Assembly (NCBI RefSeq): GCF_019972315.1
Contig: NZ_BLIZ01000001.1
Span: forward strand, 2,038,513 to 2,102,512
DNA length: 64,000 bases
Direction: 5' to 3'
Source: Geobacter sp. AOG1
GTDB lineage: Bacteria; Desulfobacterota; Desulfuromonadia; Geobacterales; Geobacteraceae
Part shown: positions 26,390 through 35,088 of the stretch, in pieces
How positions within the stretch are numbered: the first letter of the stretch is position 1
How the letters are laid out: each line of letters begins with the position of its first letter
Notes under the pieces: generated by a model
Told to the model about the DNA's origin: nothing
What the model saw: only the letters and a program-made list of their open reading frames with translations
Databases searched by the model: none
Position numbers and translations under genes: made by a program

Positions 26390-29300
26390 ATGACGGGGAA
26401 CGAAGCTGGAAAGGACCGGGGAAGGGTAAGGAAAGTGCTGGCAGGGGCGGTGCTGGCGGTGCTGCTCATCTGCGCCGTGGCGACCGTTTCCCTGAAACTC
26501 TATCTGGCTACTCCCGATGCAGCCGGCCGGCTTTCCCGCTTGGCGTCAGCCCGTCTTCACCAGCCCGTCAGGGTGGCCGGCCTTCGCTTGGCGGGAGACA
26601 CCCTGTATATTCAGGGGGTGACCGTCGCGAACACGCCCGGGTTCACCGGCAGCCTGGCTGCCGTTGATTCCCTGGCCATTTCTCCCCGCTGGCCGGATCT
26701 GCTCCGGGGAGAAGTGAACTTCCGCCGTATCGCTCTGGAGGGGGTGAAACTCGACCTTCGGAGCGACAGCACCGGCACCTGGAATTTTGCGCCTCTCAGG
26801 CAGAGCTTCGCTGGGGGGAAACCCTCTGCCAAAGGGGTGACCATCCACGACCTGACCGTCAAGAGGGGGACGATCCTGGTGAACGGCCGGGGGGTGGAGG
26901 ATGTCTCGCTGCGACTCTCCGACCTGGCGACTCGCGGCGGAGGGGACGCGCCGGTTACCTTGGACTTCGGGGATCAGGCGGGGAACAGGTACCGGGTCGA
27001 AGGGAAGGTCCGTCCCGGCAGTGATCCCGCTTTCTACCTGACGTTGACCGCACCGTCCCTTTCTCTTGCGCCGTTTGTGAACAAGGTCAGGGGGGGAAAC
27101 CTGTTCAAGGGTGGGCGTGGTTCCCTCACCTTGACGGCGGTTCTCAGGGAGGGGAAGCTTCGGACCACGGGGCACGCCGGTGTGGACGGACTCCATCTGG
27201 TCGCTGGCAATGGGGCGACCCCTCTGGCGGGAACCCTTGACATCGATGCCGGTTACGACATGAAGCGCGGCGAGGTCAGGCTGGAGAAACTGGCGCTGAG
27301 CCTCAACGACATGCTCAGGGTACGGGCCACAGGGACGGTAGGCGACCTCCGTGGGGCACAGCTGCTCACGCTGGATCTGTTAATGGACGAGATGGACCTG
27401 GGACGGGTGAGCCCCTTTGTTCCGGCGCTTGCCAAAAGCGGCGTCTCCCTCGGCGGGAAACTCGCCGCTCAGGGAATCCGGCTTGCCGGGAATAAGGCCC
27501 AGGGGGTGATATCCGCAGGGGGAACCCTTTCCCTCCGTGACGGGAAAGTCGCACGAGGAGAGCTGCTGCTGGCGAACGGCCTGGCGGGGAACGCCACCCT
27601 TGCCGGAGATGGGAAAGGCATTCGTGTCAAGGGCCGCCTGTCCCAGCCCCATGCAGGCGGGACCCCCCTGCTGGAGACCCTCGACGCCCCTTTCTCGGTC
27701 ATCCTTTCCGCGCGTTTCAAGCCGCTTCTGGCGGAGATACCCTCACTCGCGGCGCGAATCATGGGGCTTCCCATTACGGGGCGGGCCGCATTCGCTCCGT
27801 CGGCTGCCGAGCCATTCACCGTCGCACTCCAGCTTCCCCCCAGCCCGCTCGCTGCCTTCAACCCCTTTCTCGACCGGTTTGGCCTGAAGAATCTTGCCGG
27901 TAACGCCTCCCTTGCCGTGACGGCTGGAGGGCGAACTCCCCGGGAGTTCAACGGCACGGCCCAGGTTCGACTGACCTCCCTCAAGGGGAGTCGTGGTACC
28001 ACATCCTTCGCGCTCGGCGATGGCACCGCCGATGCCCGCTTCGGCCGAAGCGCCGGGGACTTTACCGTCACCGGTACGGCCCGCCTCGACGGCGTGGCGG
28101 TTGGGAGAAAGAAGGGTGAAGGGCGTTTCGGTTTCCGGTTTGCGGACGGTGTGGCCACCGTGGAAAAAGGTGCATTCCAGGGGGAAGGGATTTCTCTGGC
28201 AGTGGAACGGGCCACCTGCCGGCTGTCGGCAGGGGATGTCGGGTCGCCTGGCCGTCGTCCCCTCGCGGTCGATCTCACCGGCGTCGATCTGCACCGGGGT
28301 GATCTCGACGTGGCCGGCCTTGCCGCCACCCTGCGAGGGCTCTATGCTGCCGACGACCGGGGAAAGTGGCTGGAGGGGACCGCCGCCGTGGCGGCCGGGA
28401 AGGTTTTGTTTCGTGGAAAAGAAGTGGCGTCACCGTCTGTCCGCCTCTTTCTGGCGCGGCCGGGGTGGCGGGGAGAGTTGGGAGGGACACTGCTGGGGGG
28501 TGGAGTGAACGGTACCGTTACCCTCAATCCTTTTGACCGGGAAGAGGGATACCGGTTCCAGGTGGGAGTGCAGGGTGGGCAGCTGGCTAAGGTGGGAGCA
28601 CTGCTTCCCGCACGGGAAGCGGTGACCCTTGCGGGGGGGGAGTTCTCCGTTACCGGCAAAGGGAGCTATTCGACCCGTGGTGGGCTCGCATGTGGGTTCG
28701 ATTCAAAGGGGGAGAATATCTCCCTGACCGGTAAAGGGGGGAAGAGTCTGCTGGCGGGGGGCGGAATCCGTCTAGCGGGGGAAATCGGGGGGCGGACCCT
28801 GTCGCTGAACGAAGGGGTCATTACCGTCGGCGAAGGGGTGATCCTCACGACGAAAGGGTCATTGGCGAATTTTACCTCTCCCGAACGGGAGGGGCGCTTC
28901 ACCTGCGTACTGGCCCGGACTACTCTGAATCGACTCATCGACCCCTTCGTCAATATCCTTCCCCGGGCGCTCCAGGAGGCAACAACGGAAGGGGAGCTGG
29001 CGGCGGAGGGGACTATCCAACTCCATGCCGGAGAAAAACTGGTGAACGGGACGCTTCTTCTGAATGGCGTCCGTCTGGAGGTGGCGTCCCAGAAACTTGC
29101 CGTGGCCGACGTCAGCGGCAAGGTCCCCTTCTCCCTCGATTTTTCCAAGGGAGCCCCGCCCCGTCCCGCTGATTCTCCCAGCTTCAGCCGGGAAAACTAC
29201 CCCCAACTCCTCGCACGATTTAACAAGAGTGCCGGTTCCCCGGATGTCACCATCGGCTCGGTCCATTTCGGCCCTCTCTCCCTAGGGAGGACCACCCTGG

Positions 29301-29923
29301 AGCTAAGGGCGGGGAACGGCCTCACCGAGATCGTCTCCCTTCGGTCATCCCTCTACGAAGGGGCGATTCTCGGCAGGGGGTTCGTCGCGGTGAAGGGAGG
29401 GGCCGCTTACGGCGGCGATCTCCTGATCAACGACCTGAGCCTGAGGCAGTTCTGTGATGCTATTCCCAAAATCAAGGGGTATATTCTGGGCAAGGTGGAC
29501 GGGATCGTCAGCCTCTATGGTGAGGGGAAAGGAATAGGAGGGCTCACGGGATTTGTCGACCTCTGGGCGCGGGAGGGGAAGGGGGAAAAGATGCTTGTCA
29601 GCAAGGAGTTCCTCCAAAAGCTGGCAGGGAAAAAGTTGCGCGGCTATTTCTTCCGCGACGACCGTCCCTATGATCAGGCGGAGATCAGTGCCGAACTGGA
29701 AGAGGGGTTCCTGACCTTCGAGACCCTGGACATCTCCCATACGAATCTCATCGGTATCCGCGACTTGTCCGTGTCGGTTGCCCCGATACAGAACCGGATA
29801 GCTCTGGACCATCTACTTGAAGCGGTGAAGCAGGCGGCGGCCCGGGGGAAGGCGGCAACGGCGACGGGAGAGCCGCCCCCCGCGGAGGCCCCGGCCAGCC
29901 AGGAATTCAAGTGGGAGGAGTGA
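26390..29923 (+). CDS. AsmA-like giant periplasmic protein (possible YdbH-type lipid bridge)
   Basis: 1177 residues from ATG 26390, preceded by GGAGGGGAG; the open frame continues upstream to 26147 but runs through the palindromic terminator. There is one N-terminal transmembrane helix (about 18-38), then an AsmA N-terminal domain (LHQPVRVAGLRLAGDTLYIQGVTV, FRRIALEGVKLDLR). A very long series of repeated beta-rich segments follows, ending in an AsmA_2-like C-terminal region. AsmA-like proteins form grooved beta-taco structures that carry phospholipids between the membranes. The neighbouring gene encodes a YdbL-like lipoprotein, which supports the YdbH-type identity over AsmA or TamB, though sequence alone does not settle it. 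Confidence 0.75.
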   Translation: MTGNEAGKDRGRVRKVLAGAVLAVLLICAVATVSLKLYLATPDAAGRLSRLASARLHQPVRVAGLRLAGDTLYIQGVTVANTPGFTGSLAAVDSLAISPRWPDLLRGEVNFRRIALEGVKLDLRSDSTGTWNFAPLRQSFAGGKPSAKGVTIHDLTVKRGTILVNGRGVEDVSLRLSDLATRGGGDAPVTLDFGDQAGNRYRVEGKVRPGSDPAFYLTLTAPSLSLAPFVNKVRGGNLFKGGRGSLTLTAVLREGKLRTTGHAGVDGLHLVAGNGATPLAGTLDIDAGYDMKRGEVRLEKLALSLNDMLRVRATGTVGDLRGAQLLTLDLLMDEMDLGRVSPFVPALAKSGVSLGGKLAAQGIRLAGNKAQGVISAGGTLSLRDGKVARGELLLANGLAGNATLAGDGKGIRVKGRLSQPHAGGTPLLETLDAPFSVILSARFKPLLAEIPSLAARIMGLPITGRAAFAPSAAEPFTVALQLPPSPLAAFNPFLDRFGLKNLAGNASLAVTAGGRTPREFNGTAQVRLTSLKGSRGTTSFALGDGTADARFGRSAGDFTVTGTARLDGVAVGRKKGEGRFGFRFADGVATVEKGAFQGEGISLAVERATCRLSAGDVGSPGRRPLAVDLTGVDLHRGDLDVAGLAATLRGLYAADDRGKWLEGTAAVAAGKVLFRGKEVASPSVRLFLARPGWRGELGGTLLGGGVNGTVTLNPFDREEGYRFQVGVQGGQLAKVGALLPAREAVTLAGGEFSVTGKGSYSTRGGLACGFDSKGENISLTGKGGKSLLAGGGIRLAGEIGGRTLSLNEGVITVGEGVILTTKGSLANFTSPEREGRFTCVLARTTLNRLIDPFVNILPRALQEATTEGELAAEGTIQLHAGEKLVNGTLLLNGVRLEVASQKLAVADVSGKVPFSLDFSKGAPPRPADSPSFSRENYPQLLARFNKSAGSPDVTIGSVHFGPLSLGRTTLELRAGNGLTEIVSLRSSLYEGAILGRGFVAVKGGAAYGGDLLINDLSLRQFCDAIPKIKGYILGKVDGIVSLYGEGKGIGGLTGFVDLWAREGKGEKMLVSKEFLQKLAGKKLRGYFFRDDRPYDQAEISAELEEGFLTFETLDISHTNLIGIRDLSVSVAPIQNRIALDHLLEAVKQAAARGKAATATGEPPPAEAPASQEFKWEE

Positions 29924-30065
29924 CCTCTCGGCGATGGCAGGAGGAGAAAGAAGTATTCATTTTCTTCTCTTGTGAGCAGGTGATTTTATGAGTAGACTTA
30001 AGGCTGACGAGGCAGGTGCCCGTTGGTTGAGAGTTTTCAGCACATCAATAATTCCGGAGGTGGGT

Positions 30066-30743
30066 ATGAAAATGAGAATCATCAAGTGGCTCCTGGCGGG
30101 GGGATGCGGTCTCCTGACCGCCTGTGCCATCATAACGGTCAACGTCTACTTTCCCGAGAAGGCGGTCAAGGAAGCCTACAAGTCCCTGGACGAGATGCTC
30201 CTGAAGAAGAGCGGGGAAAAGGGTGCGGAGGAGAAGCCTGCGGGGGGGCAGCCGCCGGCTGAAGAGCAGAAGGCGCCGGAGACCAAGCCCCAGAGCCGTC
30301 TCTTCGACGAGCTCCCGTCCCTTTCCCTGGTTGCCACGGCCCATGCCGCCGACGACTATGCCGACAATCTTGCGATCGAGCTTTCCGGCAATACTGAGGT
30401 GCTGAAGGCTTATGATGAAATGAGCCAGCGGCTGCCGAAGCTGAAAACCCTCTATGATGCGGGGACGGTCGGGCTCACCAACCAGGGACTCTTGTCGGTG
30501 CGGGACAAGACGAAAGTCACCCCCCAGGACGACGCGCTGGTAAAGGCGGAAAACGCGAGCCGCAAGACGGTCGTGATCAACATGGCGAAGGCGATCCTGA
30601 AAATCAACAAACAGCAGGAGTCAAAAGCGGCGCTGGCCCAGGTGCAGGGAAAAGCAGCGGCCACCTATGCGGAGACCAAGCGGGATGAAGCGAAGCCGGG
30701 ATGGTGGATACAGCTTCCGAACGGCCGCTGGGTCCAGAAGTAA
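30066..30743 (+). CDS. lipoprotein with YnbE-like N-terminus and YdbL-like (DUF1318) C-terminus
   Basis: 225 residues from ATG 30066, preceded by CCGGAGGTG. A lipoprotein signal ends at LLTAC (lipidated Cys at about residue 21), followed by AIITVNVYFPEKAVKEAYKSLDEML and a charged Pro/Glu linker. The C-terminal half (DAGTVGLTNQGLLSVRDKT to IQLPNGRWVQK) matches E. coli YdbL in motif order, including the ending NGRW-QK versus NGKWLRK. In E. coli, YdbH, YnbE and YdbL are encoded together and act in outer-membrane lipid homeostasis. Here one polypeptide may combine the YnbE and YdbL parts. It follows the AsmA-like gene by about 140 nt. Confidence 0.75.
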   Translation: MKMRIIKWLLAGGCGLLTACAIITVNVYFPEKAVKEAYKSLDEMLLKKSGEKGAEEKPAGGQPPAEEQKAPETKPQSRLFDELPSLSLVATAHAADDYADNLAIELSGNTEVLKAYDEMSQRLPKLKTLYDAGTVGLTNQGLLSVRDKTKVTPQDDALVKAENASRKTVVINMAKAILKINKQQESKAALAQVQGKAAATYAETKRDEAKPGWWIQLPNGRWVQK

Positions 30744-30769
30744 CGGCGCAAGAATAGTAACGTACATAA

Positions 30770-30833
30770 GGTCACCCATGAAAAAAGGTGCCCCCATTTC
30801 ATCGAATGGGGGCGCCTTTTTTCATGGGTGACC
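30770..30833. terminator. long-hairpin bidirectional terminator
   Basis: Arms of 29 bp (30770-30798 and 30805-30833) with a single mismatch and a 6-nt loop. The inner part is a normal terminator with A6 and T6 tracts, and the outer 11 bp (GGTCACCCATG) extend the palindrome well beyond need. Confidence 0.85.
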
Positions 30834-30900
30834 AGTTTTCGGGAACTGCCGAACGTGTGAGGTAGCCTGAAATTTTCACTTTTGCAAATCTCCATCCGTT

Positions 30901-30918
30901 TTTTGCATTTCTGCAAAA
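30901..30918. promoter_or_regulatory. palindrome TTTTGCA-N4-TGCAAAA, candidate enhancer site
   Basis: Perfect 7-bp arms around TTTC. A second copy with two changes lies at 31004-31021 (TTTTGCA-TTTC-TACAAAT), and a partial copy near 30880. They sit about 240 and 130 nt ahead of the predicted transcript start of the OFA gene, the usual range for sigma-54 activator sites. Confidence 0.55.
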
Positions 30919-30942
30919 CAGGACTTCTACCATTTCTACTCC

Positions 30943-30956
30943 TTCAACATGTTGAA
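30943..30956. promoter_or_regulatory. 14-bp perfect palindrome
   Basis: TTCAACATGTTGAA lies between the two TTTTGCA palindromes in the OFA upstream region. It is a possible binding site for a dimeric regulator, not assigned. Confidence 0.3.
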
Positions 30957-31003
30957 ATTTCGTCTATATTCAATTTGAAGTTCGATTCCACGCCTCGAAA
31001 TGT

Positions 31004-31021
31004 TTTTGCATTTCTACAAAT
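31004..31021. promoter_or_regulatory. second TTTTGCA palindrome
   Basis: TTTTGCA-TTTC-TACAAAT shares 16 of 18 positions with the palindrome at 30901. It is probably a second binding site of the same activator. Confidence 0.5.
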
Positions 31022-31114
31022 CGGTACTCCCGAGCAAATTCTCCTCCGAAACCATATGGATTGTAACTATCAGATTTTACTGTGAATAAAATTGTTTACA
31101 AAAAATATAAAACG

Positions 31115-31131
31115 TTGGTATGCAAGTTGCT
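31115..31131 (+). promoter_or_regulatory. candidate sigma-54 promoter of the OFA transporter
   Basis: TTGGTATGCAAGTTGCT has GG at 31117-31118 and GC at 31129-31130, exactly 10 nt apart as required for -24/-12 elements. The predicted start is near 31142, leaving a 37-nt leader. Confidence 0.55.
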
Positions 31132-31178
31132 CTTTCAACATCAGATTCCAGAACATTAACCACGGAGGTGAGACTATC

Positions 31179-32477
31179 ATGTCAGAAACATCAACTAACA
31201 AGGGTTGGCAAGTGACCATGGCCGGGCTTGGCATCAACCTGGCGCTCGGGGTGCTGTATGCATGGAGTATCTTCAAGGGAGCGATAAAGGCGTCCATCGA
31301 AAAGGGTGGCCCCGATGCTTTCCAGTGGAATCTCACCTCCATCAACGATCCCTATGCTGTATGCTGCCTTGCGTTTGCGTTTTCCATGATTCTTGCCGGC
31401 AAGTGCCAGGATAAGATCGGCCCTGCGCGCACCGCCCTTATCGGCGGCCTGCTGGTCGGGTGCGGTTTCACCCTGATGTCTTTTTCAAACAGCTACATTG
31501 CGTGGATAATGGGCTTTGGCATCCTCGCCGGCTCGGGGTTCGGCTTCGGCTATGCAGCGGCTACCCCTCCCGCCCTTAAATGGTTCTCTTCCACCAAGAC
31601 CGGGGTGATCGCCGGGACGGTTGTCGCCGGTTTCGGACTCGCTCCCGTCTACATTGCTCCCCTTTCCAGCTATCTTCTGGGTATCTACGGGATACAGAAA
31701 TCCATGCTTTTCCTGGGATGCGGTTTTACGGCCCTGGTGTGCGGCCTCTCCTTCCTCCTGGTTAATCCCCCCCAAGGGTACGTACCTGCCGAGCCGGCCA
31801 GGAAGGCCGGCGACAAGCCCGCTGCCAAGCCGGCATACAATGCCAACGTCAGCGAGATGATGCGCTCGCCCAAGTTCTACCTCCTCTGGACGAATTTCTT
31901 CATCGGTGCCGGCGCAGGTCTCATGGTAATCGGCAGTGTCGCCGTCCTCGCGAAGAAGAGCATGGGACCGATGGCATTTGTCGCAGTGGCCATCATGGCA
32001 ATAGGTAACGCAGGTGGCCGGGTTGTTGCCGGAATTCTTTCCGACAAGATCGGCCGCAGGGCGACCCTCACCATCATGCTTGCCTTCCAGGCAGTCCTGA
32101 TGTTCGCAGCGATTCCGATCGTCGGTTCCGGCAGCGCAGTACTGTTGGTCATTATGGCGACCTTTATCGGATTCAACTACGGTTCCAACCTCTGTCTCTT
32201 CCCCTCTTTTGCTAAAGACTACTGGGGCTTCAAGAACTACGGCCTGAACTATGGCGTCCTTTTCACCGCATGGGGCGTGGGCGGGTTCGTCATGGGGCGC
32301 GTTTCCGAGATGCTCAATGCCGTGCCGGGCGGCCTGAACAAGTCCTTCATCCTGGCCGGTACCCTGTGTGCTACCGGTACGGTTCTTACCGTCTTCCTCC
32401 GCGAGAAGAAAAAGGTCGAAGTCGAAGCACCGATTGCCGTCGGCGAGCCGGTTGCCGTCCTGGAAAAATCCGTGTAG
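31179..32477 (+). CDS. OFA-family MFS transporter (oxalate/formate antiporter-like)
   Basis: 432 residues from ATG 31179, with CGGAGGTGA upstream; an earlier in-frame ATG (31092) has none. Twelve hydrophobic segments are evident. The opening GWQVTMAGLGINLALGVLYAWSIFKGAI and GILAGSGFGFGYAAATPPALKWF are signatures of the oxalate:formate antiporter group, and RVVAGILSDKIGRR is the MFS inter-helix loop. Family members move small carboxylates such as oxalate, formate, lactate or acetate. The substrate cannot be told from sequence. The upstream region suggests sigma-54 control. Confidence 0.88.
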   Translation: MSETSTNKGWQVTMAGLGINLALGVLYAWSIFKGAIKASIEKGGPDAFQWNLTSINDPYAVCCLAFAFSMILAGKCQDKIGPARTALIGGLLVGCGFTLMSFSNSYIAWIMGFGILAGSGFGFGYAAATPPALKWFSSTKTGVIAGTVVAGFGLAPVYIAPLSSYLLGIYGIQKSMLFLGCGFTALVCGLSFLLVNPPQGYVPAEPARKAGDKPAAKPAYNANVSEMMRSPKFYLLWTNFFIGAGAGLMVIGSVAVLAKKSMGPMAFVAVAIMAIGNAGGRVVAGILSDKIGRRATLTIMLAFQAVLMFAAIPIVGSGSAVLLVIMATFIGFNYGSNLCLFPSFAKDYWGFKNYGLNYGVLFTAWGVGGFVMGRVSEMLNAVPGGLNKSFILAGTLCATGTVLTVFLREKKKVEVEAPIAVGEPVAVLEKSV

Positions 32478-32503
32478 TTTGTAATGAGTGGTACGTGTCG
32501 AAC

Positions 32504-32543
32504 AATTAAGGGTCATGCCTTTCCGCATGGCCCTTAATTTGTT
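32504..32543 (+). terminator. terminator after the OFA gene
   Basis: AATTAAGGGTCATGC (32504-32518) pairs with 32525-32539, with one G-U-type mismatch and loop CTTTCC. The following TTTGTT is a weak U-tract. Confidence 0.7.
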
Positions 32544-32602
32544 CCACTATGCAAAAAACCGGGTATAATCTGCAGCTATACAATTGCAGTGAGGGAGCAG
32601 GA

Positions 32603-33793
32603 ATGGACGATAGGGAAAGACCGGAAGCGGACGACGACGAAGAAACCGGCATGGATACCACCTATGTGGGGATCATGACGGTGGTCTTCCTTGTCGTGGC
32701 TGCTCTTGCAGTGGATATTGGTTATATGTACGTCAGCGAGGAAGATTTGAAGGGGGCTGCGGAGACATCGGCCCTTGCCGGTGCACAGGCGATCAAGCAG
32801 CGAATTCAGACCCAGATCCAGACCGACCAGTCAAAGCTGAAAGATGTCCTCAGTGATGAGGAGCAATCGACCGCGAAGGGTGTCGCGGTCGAGGCCGTTA
32901 CGGGGAAGCACAAGGCGGTCGCCCTGATCGATGCGCTCAACGGCAACACCAACAAATTGACGGCGGATAATGACGTGACGGTCGGATTCTGGAATATGAG
33001 CACCCACACCTACACTCCTGGCGGGACCCCAGTCAATGCCATGCAGGTCAGGACGAGGCGTACGGCGGAAAGTGAAACCATCGGCATGGGGGCACTGGGG
33101 AACTTCATCGCCAAGATTTCGGGCGACCAGAATTTCAACTATACACCCGACGCAATCGCCGCCTTTCCGGCACGGGCGAGTGCAAACATCGCGCTCTGCG
33201 TCGATGCCTGCGACCGTGGCTGCACCTATCCCAACGTTTGCTCCATCCCGGAACGAAAGATGACCCACGAGCCCCTGAATGGCGGTTCGGCGGCAAACCG
33301 TTACGCATACACGTCGCTCAAGTATCAACCGACAGGGGCGACGACCCTGTCCGACCTGATCTGCATGGAAATGCCCCCTCAGGAAGTCTGTGGGAAACAG
33401 ATTTTCACCATCCAGAGCTCAAGCAACGATGCCCTGCGCGACATCGAATCGATGATGTACAATCCGAACGCCGACAAGACGAACAAGGAATACGACAAGG
33501 CGACGGGGAAACTGCGCGGGTGGTGGGTCATTGCCCCTGTTACGGGGTGCTCTCCCGCGCAACGGGGAGATGAAGCCGAACGGCAGACGGTTACCCGATA
33601 CGCCCTTGTCAGGATCAGCAGAATATGCGTGGAAGGGGCAACGGGGTGCAAGCAGAACAACACGGCTTTCGATGCACCGGCATCGGTATGCGGTGGTGAC
33701 AATGGGCTCTACATTGACCGTATCGCGTGCCTCGATTGCGGAAGCCAGGCCATGCTCCAGTTTCCTGGGCTCCATCCGGTTCTTGTCAAGTAG
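32603..33793 (+). CDS. TadG/TadE-like membrane-anchored protein (Tad domain)
   Basis: 396 residues from ATG 32603, preceded by GGGAGCAGGA. After an acidic N-terminus (ERPEADDDEET), a hydrophobic helix (about 20-40: TYVGIMTVVFLVVAALAVDIGYMYV) leads into SEEDLKGAAETSALAGAQA. This is the signature of Tad domains at the start of TadG-like proteins of Flp-pilus systems (VDxGxxxxxRxxLQxAADAAALAGA). The rest is a cysteine-containing exported domain with RTRRTAESETIGM. No other tad genes are nearby, so it may be an orphan or part of a dispersed system. Confidence 0.72.
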   Translation: MDDRERPEADDDEETGMDTTYVGIMTVVFLVVAALAVDIGYMYVSEEDLKGAAETSALAGAQAIKQRIQTQIQTDQSKLKDVLSDEEQSTAKGVAVEAVTGKHKAVALIDALNGNTNKLTADNDVTVGFWNMSTHTYTPGGTPVNAMQVRTRRTAESETIGMGALGNFIAKISGDQNFNYTPDAIAAFPARASANIALCVDACDRGCTYPNVCSIPERKMTHEPLNGGSAANRYAYTSLKYQPTGATTLSDLICMEMPPQEVCGKQIFTIQSSSNDALRDIESMMYNPNADKTNKEYDKATGKLRGWWVIAPVTGCSPAQRGDEAERQTVTRYALVRISRICVEGATGCKQNNTAFDAPASVCGGDNGLYIDRIACLDCGSQAMLQFPGLHPVLVK

Positions 33794-33889
33794 CTTGTTG
33801 ATTACGCGCAGATTTCCTGCATCTACCACTGGTCGCTGAATTTTATGAGAAGGTAGAAGCAGCCCACCCCACCGACTCCCATCAGCAGG

Positions 33890-34501
33890 TCACGGGCCCA
33901 AGGAATGGGCTGGTCGAGCAACATCGTCGCGGGACAACTCCCTGACCTCATTGTGGCGATGGCAGGCGATTGTGTGGTCATTCACCATGCCGACGGCCTG
34001 CATAAACGCATAGCAGATCGTCGAGCCGACGAATTTGAACCCCCGTTTTTTCAGTTCCTTGCTCATCAGATCGGACTGTCCCGTCCGGGGAGGGATCTCC
34101 GCGAGGGATGTCCATCTGTTCTGTTTGGGGGTGTGGTCGACGTAGCGCCAGACAAAGGCATCGAACGAACCGTATTCCCGCTGGATGTCCAGGACTCCGC
34201 GGGCATTTTTTATGGCCGATTCTATCTTGAGGCGGTTGCGCACGATGCCGGCATCGGCGAGCAGTCGTTGCACGTCGCCGTCGGAATAGGCAGCGACCTT
34301 TCCAATGTCGAAGTTGTCGAAAGCACATCGGTACTGTTTCCGCTTCCTCAGGATCGTAAGCCAGCTAAGCCCTGCTTGTGCCCCTTCCAGGACGAGCATC
34401 TCGAACAGGTGCCGGTCGTCGTGCGCCGGGACCCCCCACTCGTCGTCGTGGTATGCAACATACAAGGGATCGCTGCCACACCATTCGCATCGGTTTTTCA
34501 T
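33890..34501 (-). CDS. tag: DNA-3-methyladenine glycosylase I
   Basis: 203 residues from ATG 34501, with GAGGA upstream. MKNRCEWCGSDPLYVAYHDDEWGVPAHDDRHLFEMLVLEGAQAGLSWLTIL is the canonical Tag N-terminus, with the zinc-ligand Cys and His, and MVNDHTIACHRH supplies the C-terminal zinc ligands. The enzyme removes 3-methyladenine from DNA in base excision repair. It is slightly longer than E. coli Tag (187 residues). Convergent with the Tad-like gene. Confidence 0.96.
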   Translation of the reverse strand: MKNRCEWCGSDPLYVAYHDDEWGVPAHDDRHLFEMLVLEGAQAGLSWLTILRKRKQYRCAFDNFDIGKVAAYSDGDVQRLLADAGIVRNRLKIESAIKNARGVLDIQREYGSFDAFVWRYVDHTPKQNRWTSLAEIPPRTGQSDLMSKELKKRGFKFVGSTICYAFMQAVGMVNDHTIACHRHNEVRELSRDDVARPAHSLGP

Positions 34502-34806
34502 CGTGTCCTCGGCGTGAAATATCAAGAAAATAACTCCCCTTTTCAACCGTGTTATATCACAGGTTTGCATTTAATCACTATCAATGTGTCAGGCCGTTCA
34601 CGGGCATGGGGGGTGTCGGAATGGGAGGGGTTGTCATGGGGACGAGTTTCCTGGATTAGCGTGTACATAATGGCTGTCAGCGCCACTGTTTGCAAAGATA
34701 GACAGCATGTGGTCTGTAAAAAATGATATCCATTTTCAATGAATATGGTAAAATTAATGTACAAGAGCAGAAAAATTCTGAGCACCCGGAGAAGGGGGGT
34801 GCAGTT

Positions 34807-34995
34807 ATGAAAGGCACAAGAGAAAACCTCGGCATGAAAGAGGGGACAAAATCCAAAGGCCGGAGCGTTGGCCGTGTGACAACCGGTAAAGGGTTGAGTG
34901 CTACTACCGGTAAGAAAATCGGTCATCTTGAAAGCGGCCACGGTACCTTGCAGAGTAGCCGGACGACAGGTACCAGAAAAAGCGGAACCAAATAA
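34807..34995 (+). CDS. small highly basic Gly/Thr/Ser/Lys-rich protein
   Basis: 62 residues from ATG 34807, with AAGGGGGGTG 6-7 nt ahead. About a quarter of residues are Lys or Arg, with repeated GT, TTG and SG pieces (RVTTGKGLSATTGKKIG, SSRTTGTRKSGTK) and no cysteine. It is likely to be unstructured and nucleic-acid-binding or protective, by composition only. It is preceded by a long AT-rich stretch and followed by a T7-tract terminator (35051-35081), so it appears to be an independent small gene. I do not recognise the family. Confidence 0.6.
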   Translation: MKGTRENLGMKEGTKSKGRSVGRVTTGKGLSATTGKKIGHLESGHGTLQSSRTTGTRKSGTK

Positions 34996-35050
34996 CGGTT
35001 CCCTGAACATGTTTCTGTCCCTTAGGGGGACGGATACGCGAAGCGAAAAA

Positions 35051-35081
35051 GACCCCGCTGAAGAGAGCGCGGGTTTTTTTG
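35051..35081 (+). terminator. terminator after the small basic gene
   Basis: ACCCCGC and GCGCGGGT pair with one bulged base, followed by seven T residues. Confidence 0.8.
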
Positions 35082-35088
35082 TCCGTTG

